Below are positions 1-8,600 of a stretch of DNA of 64,000 nucleotides, one piece after another (position 1 is the stretch's first letter; every line of letters starts with the position of its first letter). The notes below the pieces were generated by a model that did not search any database, was not told where the DNA came from, and saw only the letters and a program-made list of their open reading frames with translations. Source of the DNA: Rhizobacter sp. Root1238 (GTDB lineage: Bacteria > Pseudomonadota > Gammaproteobacteria > Burkholderiales > Burkholderiaceae_C); NCBI RefSeq assembly GCF_001425825.1, contig NZ_LMDM01000004.1, positions 78,404 to 142,403 on the forward strand, given 5' to 3'. The position numbers and the translations under genes were made by a program.

Positions 1-611
1 CGGGCCTGGCCTACGGCGGTGTCGATGCGCTGCAATGGGCGGCCAAGGAGCGGCCGGTCGACTTCTTCGACGTGAAAGGCGACATCGAATCGTTGCTCGC
101 ACCGCTGGCGGTCCGCTTCGTCGCCGACGAGCATCCGGCGCTGCACCCGGGGCGCTCGGCGCGCATCGAGGTCGACGGCATGGTCCTCGGTTTCGTCGGC
201 GAGTTGCACCCGAAGTGGCGGCAGTCGTACGAGTTGCCGCAGGCGCCGGTGGTGTTCGAGCTCGATGCGTCGGCCCTGCTGCAGCGCCCGCTGCCGCAGT
301 TCCAGCCGATCCCGAAGCAGCAGTCGGCCTGGCGCGACATCGCCGTGATCGCCGGCGAGCAGGTCACGCACGAGGCGTTGATCGGCACGATCATCGGCGT
401 CGACCCGGGCCTGATCCGCTCGGCGCGCCTGTTCGACATCTACAAGCCGGTCACGCCGTCCGCCGACATGGCGGCCGGCGAGCGCAGCCTGGCGATCCGG
501 CTCGAACTGCTGGACGACACCGCGACGTTGACCGACGAGCGCATCGAAGCCGGTGTACACCGGGTGCTGGACAGCCTGAAGGCCCGCCTCGGCGTGCGCC
601 TTCGCGGCTGA
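1..611 (+). CDS. pheT: Phenylalanyl-tRNA synthetase beta subunit, C-terminal part (5' truncated)
   Basis: This is the end of the beta chain of the alpha2-beta2 enzyme that charges tRNA-Phe. The window opens inside the gene; the reading frame is open from base 3 and ends with TGA at 609-611. The visible ~200 residues cover the end of the B5/synthetase core (a GLAYGGVDAL stretch and a GELHP motif) and the C-terminal anticodon-binding (FDX-ACB) domain, with WRDIAVIAGE, RLFDIYKP and GERSLAIRLEL. ihfA begins 12 bases downstream, the classic pheST-ihfA order of proteobacteria, which supports both calls. Confidence 0.96.
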   Translation, partial: GLAYGGVDALQWAAKERPVDFFDVKGDIESLLAPLAVRFVADEHPALHPGRSARIEVDGMVLGFVGELHPKWRQSYELPQAPVVFELDASALLQRPLPQFQPIPKQQSAWRDIAVIAGEQVTHEALIGTIIGVDPGLIRSARLFDIYKPVTPSADMAAGERSLAIRLELLDDTATLTDERIEAGVHRVLDSLKARLGVRLRG

Positions 612-623
612 GCGGAGGCCGCG

Positions 624-992
624 ATGGACGACCACAACGACGACAAATCCCCGCCGCGCGTGCTGCTGCCGACGCTCGAGACCCCGACGCTGACCAAGGC
701 CGAACTGGCCGAGCTGCTGTTCGAGCGGTTGGGCCTGAACAAGCGCGAATCGAAGGACATGGTCGAGGCGTTTTTCGACATCATCCACGGCACGCTGGTG
801 AAGGGCGAGGACGTGAAGCTGTCGGGATTCGGTAATTTCAACATCCGGCGCAAGGCGCCGCGACCGGGGCGCAACCCCCGTACCGGGGAATCGATACCGA
901 TCAAGGCCCGGAATGTTGTAACTTTTCACGCGAGTCACAAACTGAAGGGAGTTGTGCAGGGCGACATACCTGCGGGTGACGACTTCGAGTAA
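624..992 (+). CDS. ihfA: Integration host factor subunit alpha
   Basis: Subunit of the DNA-bending IHF heterodimer, which acts in nucleoid structure, recombination and sigma-54-dependent promoter activation. The 122-aa product has the HU/IHF fold: [16 protein letters not shown] at the N-terminal helices, then [18 protein letters not shown], the family signature in the DNA-clamping arm. It is somewhat longer than E. coli IhfA (99 aa) because of an ~20-residue N-terminal extension and an acidic tail. The ATG at 624 has a GGAGG Shine-Dalgarno sequence 6 bases upstream. IHF could assist the sigma-54 promoter at 39483-39498, but that link is inference. Confidence 0.96.
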   Translation: MDDHNDDKSPPRVLLPTLETPTLTKAELAELLFERLGLNKRESKDMVEAFFDIIHGTLVKGEDVKLSGFGNFNIRRKAPRPGRNPRTGESIPIKARNVVTFHASHKLKGVVQGDIPAGDDFE

Positions 993-1027
993 AGTCTTAG
1001 CTTTCTCTCTCGAACTCCTTGATTTCA

Positions 1028-1519
1028 ATGGAGAAAGCGCTTCCCGCCATCCCTGCCAAACGCTACTTCACCATTGGTGAGGTCAGTGATTTGTGCGGCG
1101 TGAAGCCGTACGTGCTGCGCTATTGGGAACAGGAGTTCACGCAGCTGAAGCCGATGAAGCGCCGGGGCAACCGGCGCTACTACCAGCACCACGAAGTGCT
1201 GCTGATCCGGCGCATCCGCGAGCTGCTGTACGAGCAGGGGTTCACGATCAGCGGAGCCCGCAACCGGCTCACCGAGCTGGTCCATTCGCGGGCGTCGTCG
1301 TCTTCGCTGGCATCGTCCGCAGCGCCGGACAGCCAGGATGCGGAGCTCGACGGTGAACTGGATGCCGAACTCGATGCGACCGGTCCCGACTCCGAATTGC
1401 CGCTGGCGGCCGAGCCCGAAGATGCGCCCATTCCGCAACCGGTCGTGATCGTCGACGAGGTGTCGATGACGCAGATGCGCGAAGAGCTGATCTCGATCCG
1501 CCACCTGCTCGTCGCCTGA
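1028..1519 (+). CDS. MerR-family transcriptional regulator
   Basis: A DNA-binding regulator with an N-terminal MerR winged helix-turn-helix: YFTIGEVSDLCGVKPYVLRYWEQEF, then the RRGNRRYY wing and a recognition-helix region ending about residue 80. The remaining ~80 residues are Ser/Ala- and acid-rich with no metal-binding cysteines, so it belongs to the MlrA/CarA-like branch usually found after ihfA, not to the metal sensors. A TTG at 1019 is in frame, but ATG 1028 is preferred; neither has a clear ribosome binding site. It lies 35 bases after ihfA and is probably cotranscribed. The target is unknown. Confidence 0.9.
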   Translation: MEKALPAIPAKRYFTIGEVSDLCGVKPYVLRYWEQEFTQLKPMKRRGNRRYYQHHEVLLIRRIRELLYEQGFTISGARNRLTELVHSRASSSSLASSAAPDSQDAELDGELDAELDATGPDSELPLAAEPEDAPIPQPVVIVDEVSMTQMREELISIRHLLVA

Positions 1520-1542
1520 CCGGAACCACCGGATTTCCACGC

Positions 1543-1548
1543 TATACT
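1543..1548 (+). promoter_or_regulatory. Candidate -10 element for tRNA-Pro
   Basis: TATACT lies 14 bases upstream of the mature tRNA 5' end in the short gap after the MerR gene. No convincing -35 hexamer is seen at 16-18 bases, so this is only a probable promoter; read-through from the ihfA operon is the alternative. Confidence 0.45.
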
Positions 1549-1561
1549 GCGCGGCTTACGT

Positions 1562-1638
1562 CGGGGTGTAGCGCAGCCTGGTAGCGCACTTGCATGGGGT
1601 GCAAGGGGTCGCGAGTTCGAATCCCGCCACCCCGACCA
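1562..1638 (+). tRNA. tRNA-Pro (anticodon GGG)
   Basis: A 77-nt cloverleaf with encoded CCA. The acceptor stem is CGGGGTG/CACCCCG (1562-1568 with 1628-1634), the discriminator A is at 1635 and CCA at 1636-1638. The anticodon stem CTTGC/GCAAG encloses loop ATGGGGT, giving anticodon GGG, which decodes CCC/CCU. The T-loop is TTCGAAT. The T-stem GCGAG/CCCGC has one A-C mismatch (A1614 with C1624). Confidence 0.97.
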
Positions 1639-1687
1639 TAGATTTGAAAGTTAGCGGTCATGTCCCAATGACCGGCACCGATGAAAG

Positions 1688-1720
1688 AGAGCCCGCCAAG
1701 GCATGCACTTGGCGGGCTCT
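1688..1720. terminator. Bidirectional intrinsic terminator
   Basis: A perfect 13-bp stem, AGAGCCCGCCAAG/CTTGGCGGGCTCT (1688-1700 with 1708-1720), with a 7-nt loop, followed on the plus strand by TGTGTTTT. It lies between the plus-strand tRNA-Pro and the convergent minus-strand eCIS operon, so it can end both. Confidence 0.9.
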
Positions 1721-1727
1721 TGTGTTT

Positions 1728-2684
1728 TCAGGCCTGCGAGTCCCTGCCCGGTGGCCCCAGCACCCGGTACGGCTTCGGAAACCATGCCCAGTGGTCGTCC
1801 AGCCACACCAGCCCGTCGTACGACGTGCCAGCGGATTGGCCCGGTTCGATCACCTTCCAGGCTGCCCACACGCGCTGCGGCTGCAACTGCGACGCGATGT
1901 GCCGATAGCCACCGGGCAGGTGCCGCGACAGTTCGTTGTCGTCGGCCAGCATGCCGGCCGGTGCGAGGTGCAGCACGATGCGGCTTTCGCGCGATGCGCT
2001 GCCCAGGCGGGGCGGCTGCGACCACAGCGCACCATAAGCCTGCCGCGCGGCCCGCGCCACACCCGGCACGAAGGCCTTGTCGAAGTCGTCGTCGCGAGGC
2101 CGCAGCGTGGCCGCCACCGCGCCTTGCGAGTCGCTCACGAGTGCGCGCAGCAAGGGCTGCAGCTGTTCCTCGATCAACTCGATCGACACCATCGCGGCCT
2201 GTCGCGCGAGAGGTTCCACCTGCCGGGCCATCGCCGCGTCGGCTGCCGTGGCCGCCTGTTGCACCGCGTGGCTCGCGTGCGTGCGCAGTGCCTGCAGGCG
2301 AGGGCGCAGCGCCAGCAGCGACAGCACGCGCGCCGCGAGCACGCCGCGCAGCAAGGTGCGTTCATCCGAGCTCCCGAGCCACGCGGCCACCAATTCATCG
2401 CCGACGATCGGCAGTTGCGAAAGGCTGTCCGCATCCAGCGCCGTCGGCGCATCCAGCACGCGCAGCTGGCAGACCGGGTTGAAGGTGTAGACGAGCTGCC
2501 CGCCGTCCGCGTGCGCAAAGCTCGCATGCTCCGGTTCGCCCGGCAGCAGCGGCCCCTGCGCCTGGGCCGAAACCGTCCAGCCTTGCGAGGCCAGCCGGCG
2601 CGACAGCGCCTCGAAGCCGCATCCCGGGTCGAGCACGCGAGAACGACGCTGCGTCGCGCCGGAGGCTGGGTCCACGGTGCTCAT
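1728..2684 (-). CDS. Unrecognised 318-aa partner of the giant cargo; candidate chaperone, adaptor or immunity protein
   Basis: I do not recognise the family. The protein is soluble, helical and Ala/Leu/Arg-rich with no signal peptide or membrane segment; the middle (about residues 110-180) is long amphipathic helix, and the C-terminus carries an aromatic run WLDDHWAWFPKPYRVL. Its ATG (2684) overlaps the TGA of the 3028-aa gene (TGATG), so translation is coupled and it is the last gene before the terminator. GTG at 2687 is the alternative start. A gene coupled to the end of a toxin-like gene is often an immunity protein or a loading chaperone; that role is inference from position only. Confidence 0.8.
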   Translation of the reverse strand: MSTVDPASGATQRRSRVLDPGCGFEALSRRLASQGWTVSAQAQGPLLPGEPEHASFAHADGGQLVYTFNPVCQLRVLDAPTALDADSLSQLPIVGDELVAAWLGSSDERTLLRGVLAARVLSLLALRPRLQALRTHASHAVQQAATAADAAMARQVEPLARQAAMVSIELIEEQLQPLLRALVSDSQGAVAATLRPRDDDFDKAFVPGVARAARQAYGALWSQPPRLGSASRESRIVLHLAPAGMLADDNELSRHLPGGYRHIASQLQPQRVWAAWKVIEPGQSAGTSYDGLVWLDDHWAWFPKPYRVLGPPGRDSQA

Positions 2685-5600
2685 CACTTGCCCTCCCTGT
2701 CTTCGTCGTTGAAGCCCGGATCTTCGATCAATCGCACCAGGATGTCCTTGGTGGTGCGCAGCGGCTGCCCGGTCGACGGGTCCGGCGTGCCGGCCGGGAT
2801 CTCGTTCACGATGCTGCCATGCCGGTCGAAGATGCGGATCGGGTCGGTCGCGGTGGCGGCCATCACCTTGTTCATGTCGTCGCCGAGCACCAGGTCGACC
2901 GGAAACTCGGTGGCGCGCAACTGCACCAGGTTGTCGCCGGTGCCCTTCAGGCCCGGCAGCAGCACGCCCGGCCCTTGCAGCAGCAGTTTGCCGTCATGCA
3001 GCCTTCCGGTGAAGACCACGCCGCGCTCCAGGTCCTCGCGCGTGGGCTTCATCGGGTTCGGCCGTTCGGGGTGCAGCGCGAGTCGCTCGAAGCCGTGCGT
3101 CTCGCGCATCCACATCACCTCGAAGCGCACATCGGGCCGGGTGGCAACGATGCGCCGAATCATCGACTGCAGCTCGCCGGCGAACACCCCACCCATGTAG
3201 AAGTCGACGATGGCGAAGGTCGACTGGCCCGCTGCGATGCGCGCACGGATCTCCGTCTCCAGGTGCGGGATGCGAAGTTCGATGTCGGCCTTGCCCGGCC
3301 GCTGGATGAGGGCTTTCGGCACCTGCACGGTCTCGGGGAAGCCGCTCACGCCCCTCGACAGCATCTCGGCCAGGAAGGCCCCGCCTCGCTTGACGCCCAG
3401 CACCGCATCGGGCTTCACCTGCGCGATGTGCTCGCGCATCATCTGCACCGCCAGCGCGTTCTGCTCCAGCACGCTTTGCGCCACCCAGGTCTCGAGCTCG
3501 CCGTAGCGCGGCGGCTGGCCATCGCGCACGCGGTTGCGCAGGCTGTCGATCACCTCCTGTGCATCGAGCCGGCGGCCGGAGCCGCCCAGGTCGTCGGTGA
3601 AGTGCCGGATGGCACGAGCCAGCTGGTCGACCGGCACGTCGAGCGCCGCGGCGACGGCACCGATGCGCTGGTGCAGGTCTTCGCCGGGGCCGACGCGGCC
3701 TTCCTCGACCGCAGCGCGCCGGGCCGCCGTCTCGATCGCGGCCGACGCCTGCCGCTCCTGCATCGCCTGGCGCTGCGCGGCCTCGCGCTCGGTCTTCAGC
3801 TGGCGTTGTTCGGCACGCTGGTTGCGTTCGAGGCGCTCCTGCTGCTTGCGCCCGGCCCGGCCGCTGCGGCCCTCGGCACGCTCCTGTTCGCTCGGGGCCC
3901 TGGCCGCGCTCGACGCCGTCGGGTTCGAGGAGGAGGAGGGCGGCGGTTCGCCCGCCGGTGCACCTTCGCGCACCTTGCGCAGTTTCACCACGTTGACCTC
4001 GGTCAGGTCCACGCCCATCTCGATCAGGCCGTGGCCCGAATGCGGCGCGACCTCGCTGCGCTGCTGGCGCTGCGCGGGCCCGACCGCCTCCAGCCGGAAG
4101 CGCTCGCCGGTGCCCGGGTCGGTCCACACCCGTCCCTGCAGCTTCGCCAGCTCGCCGGCGATCTCGCCCTCGTGGAACACCACCTCCATCGTCGCGCCGG
4201 GCTTCAGCGTGCGCAGCGCGTGCGGGCCCAGGTTGGTGATGCTCTCGATGCCGGCCTGCATCGCCATCGCGACCTCGAAGATGTTCTTGCCCGGGTGCGC
4301 CGCCATCTGGTGCGGGCCGATCGCCATCTCGCTGCCCTTGCTGTGCGGCAACGGGAAGCGCACGTGCATCTGGTCGACCGAGTTGTCCGGCAGGGATTCG
4401 CCGAAGCGCTCGCCGATGAAGCGCCCGCCGCCGGCCTCGAAGTGCTCGACCTCGCTGGCGGGAGGCGGGCGACTGGCCTCGGAGGTGACCACCTCCGCGC
4501 CCGGATGGCGCTGCTGCAGTTCCTGCGCGCTCTTCAGCGACGGGCCGGAGAAGGGCTCGAAGACGACCGGCCGCTGCTCCATCTTCGGTGAGGCTTCCTT
4601 CGAGAACAGCCGTGCCGGCTGGCTCAGCCGCTCGTTCAGCGTGTCGGCCTGCGCCGGCGTCCGGGCGGCACCGGCCGAGGTGATCTCGCCGAGTTCAGTC
4701 AGGCGTGCGCGCAGGTTGTCCAGCGTGTTGCGATTGCGGCCGGCCTCGAAGTCGCGCTGGTGCTGCTCGTCGAGGCCCTGTGGCGATTCTTCCTGCAACG
4801 AGCGGCCGATCTGCTCGTGCGCCAGGATTTCCAGTTCCAGCTTGTTGCGATACAGCTCGGTCTGCCGCTCCACGCTCAGCGAGTTCCAGCGCCGCATCTC
4901 GGCTTCGTCGTGCATCGCCACGCGGGCGCTGGTGGTCTCGTCGTGCGCCTGCACGAGGTGCGGGCCTTCGTCGGCCAGGCGCGAGATCGGCATGCCCTCG
5001 CGCATCACGACGTAGGGGCGCCCGTCCTGCATGAGCGTGACGGCCCCCGAGTGCTCGCTGCCGAACTGCCGGTTGTACGTGTGCTCCGGCAACACCTCGA
5101 TCACGGTGTCGCCCAGTACCGCGTGCAACGCCTCCGGCACATGGCGCAGCAGGGCCTGCTGCATCTCGGCGGCATGCTGTTCCGGCTCGCTGGCCGAGGC
5201 CCGCAGGCCGGGTCGACCGCTGCCTTCCGGATGCTCCAGCGAGTAGACCCGACCTTCGGGATCGCGGATGGTCACGCCGGCGTTGTGCGCGTTCTGCAGC
5301 ACCTCGCGCGGCACCGGCGTCAACTGCTCGGCCACCTGCAGCACGTACTCGCCCTGCAGCGTCCGCCCCGCCAGCCCGTTGGCATGGTTCGACGGCACGT
5401 CGGAGATCACCGCACCGCGCGGGTACTTCTCGATCAGCTCGTTGATGTAGCCGATCGCATGCGCCTCGCTCAGCTCGGCCAGCTGGGTGTACTTGCGCGA
5501 GATGATCTCCTCGCCCGGCACGTAGGAGTCGACCCGCACCCGCTTCCCATTGCTGCCGATGTCGATGTACACCTCGTTGTGCGGGTGGCGCACTTCCTGT

Positions 5601-8600
5601 TCGTTGTTGAAGGTGTTGCCGCGGTCCATGCGCGCCTGCTGCTCATCCACCTGCTGCTGGGTGCGGTCGAACAGGCGCTTGCCATCGGTCGACTCCGGCG
5701 GCTCGTGCGGCACGGTCGGGTGCGGCTCCTCGGTCTCGCCCGGTCGGGCCGGGCGTGCGTCGTGCTCATGCTCGCCTTCGTGCTGCTGTCGCACCGCCTG
5801 GATCTCTTCGGTGCTGAAACCGGCGTTGGCGCGCGGCGCGGACTCCTTCGAGAACAGCCGCGCCGGCTGTTCCAGGTACTGCGGCTTCGCGGCCGCGCCG
5901 CTCTCCATCGCGGCGCGCTGCTGCGGCCCGATCGCCTCCACCTCCACCAGCCGTTCGCGCAGGTTGCGCAGCGTGGTGTCGTTGCGTGCCTGCTCCAGCG
6001 CCGCCTGGCGCGGGTCGAGTTCGCCGCGTGCCACCGCCTCGTCGGTCGAACGCGCGATCTGCTCGTGGGCCTCGATCTCCAGCCCGACCTTGTTGCGGTA
6101 CAGGTCCAGCTGCGCCTCCACCGGCAGCGAATCCCAGTGCGCCAGCGCCGCCTCGTCGAGCCTGGCGACGCGGGCCCGGGCCGGCCCTTCGTGCGCCTGC
6201 ATCAGGTGCGGCCCTTCGTCGGCCAGGCGCGAGATCGGCGTGCCCTCGCGGATCACCACCGAAGGCTTGCCGTCGTGGATCAGCGTCACCACGCTGCCCG
6301 ATTCGCTGCGCGTCAGCGCACGGAACTCGGCCTCGGGCAGCACGCGGATCGGCACCTCGCCGAAGCCCGCATGCAACTCGGGCGGCACATGGCGCAGCAG
6401 TTCGGCGCGCATGCTGTCGAGCACCACCGGCTCGGGATGCATCGTGGCGACGGTCGCGTGGATGCCGCCGTGCGTGGCCACGTGGTCCAGGTGGATCGCG
6501 CGCGCAAGCCCGTCGTTGCCGCCGGCCAGGTTCAGCAGCGCCAGGTCGTGCGCCGCCTCGGTCAGCGCCCGCGGCTCCAGCGGCTCCATGCCGCGGCCCT
6601 TGCGCTCGGCGCTGATGTCGGCCTCCAGCCTTTGCATCGACGCGTTGTGGAAGCGCTGGCCCACCGCCTCGGACGAGCCTTCGCCGAAACCCTGCACCGC
6701 CGAATGCAGCCCGGCCTTGCCCACCTCCCACAGCGCGTCTTCGCCGCGGCCATGGAACTTGCCGGTGGCCTTGTCGAACAGGATCTCGGTGCCCTTGCCG
6801 ACCATGCCGCCGGTGCCGGCGATCAGCGCGCGGCCGGCCCCGCGCAAGGCGACGGCGCGCAGCGCGGCGGCCGGCCCGCCTTCGGCCGACAGCGCCTGCA
6901 GCTTCGGCCCGAGCCCGGCGCCGACCTCGATCGCCTGCGACACCGCGGCGGTCGCCGCCCCGGTCAGCGCGCCCTTGAGCAACGCCTCGAACAGCGCGCC
7001 CACCGCATGGCCCGGTCCCTTCTCCCAGGTCTGCTCCTGCAGTGCGGTGCTGCCCAGCGTGCCGATGCTGCTCGTGATCGCGCCGATGATGATCTGGTCG
7101 ACCACCGGATTGCCGGTGAAGATGCGCGCCAGCGAGGTGATCATGCGGCTGGCCTGCGTGGCCGCCTGCGCGCCCTTGGAGGCCACCTGCGCGGCGGCGC
7201 CCAGCTGCGCGCCGACGCCAGCCGTCACCGCCTGCACCGCCGTCATGCCCAGGTCGACGGCCGCCTGCTCCCAGCCGTAGCGTCCGCCCTTGATCGCGTA
7301 GTTGGCACCCATCGAGGCCAGGCCCGCCACCACCGCGGCGGCGATCAGCGGTCCGGCCGCGCCGCCGGTGGCCACGGTGATCGCGGCGGCGGCGATCGCG
7401 CCCAGGATCGCGATGCCGGTGGTCGCGATGTCCGCATACGAATCGATGACCGCCTGGTAGTTCTGCGCCACCTGCAGCGCGTTGGCAGTGCCGGAGACGA
7501 ACCTGTCCTTGTCCTTGCCGGTGTAGTTGCCGCCGTTGTCGAACAGCCCGCCGCCCTTCAGGTGGCCTTCGACCGTGAAGTCGCCGGGCTTCACGCCGGC
7601 CGCCTGGTAGAGGTTCTGCTCGGTCGCCTCCATCGACTTCTCGCCGTCGCTGCCCGACGCGAGGAACTTGCCCAGCAAGCCCGTTTCGCGCTTCTGCTGC
7701 TGGATGGCGAACACCGCGGCCTCGAGCTTCTCCTTGTCGTTGACCGGCACGCCGAGCATCGCGCGTTCCATGCGCAGCCGGTCGTCTCCCGACAGCTCGG
7801 AGAAGAACGGGCCCTTGCCGAACAGGCCCATCTCGGCGTCCAGGTCCTTGCCGGTATCGGTGCGGAACTGGGTCCGCATCTGTTCGATCTCCACGCGCGT
7901 CATGCGCTCGGAGAAGCGGAACATCAGTTCCTCGTTGGTGCCCCAGTGCGAGTACATCGCATGCTGCATCGCCAGCGAGTTGGTCGTGGCCGAGGGCCGC
8001 TCGTCCTTCATCAGGCCCTTGACCAGGTCGGCACCCAGCTTGTCCTCGCCGAAACGGTCGGTGAACTTCGCGCCGAGCTTCTCGCGCGCCTCGGCCACGC
8101 GCGGGTCGTCCAGCGGCCTGGCCGCGTCGGGCTTGAAGTCCTTCGGAGGCGCCTCGGCACCGGCGTATTTCTGGCCGGCCAGCAGCAGGATCTGCGCGCG
8201 CTTGTCGCGTGCCTGCGCGCGGCGCGCCTCGTTGTCGGCCTTTTCCTTCGGGCCGGCCTGCGGGTTGTCGGGCGTGAAGCGTTCGTCGAACACCGCGGTG
8301 TCGACGTTCAGCGCCTTCGGGTCGTCGCCCTTGCGCTCGATCTCGACGCCCAGGCGCGCAGCCTGCGCCTCGACGCTCTTGTTGCCGTGCAGCAGGATGG
8401 CGGTGGCCAGGTCCTTGTTGGCACCGGTGATGCTCATCGTCACCGGCTCGGGCGGCGCCCCTTCGCCGCCGCCGACGTAGACCTGGATGTCGCGCGTCAC
8501 GTAGGCCGCCGCCCGTTCCTCGTCGCTCATCGCCGCCACGCCGTTCGGGCCGGCGGCCTGCGCCACGTCGGCGTCCGGCACCATCTTGCCCAGCGCCTTG

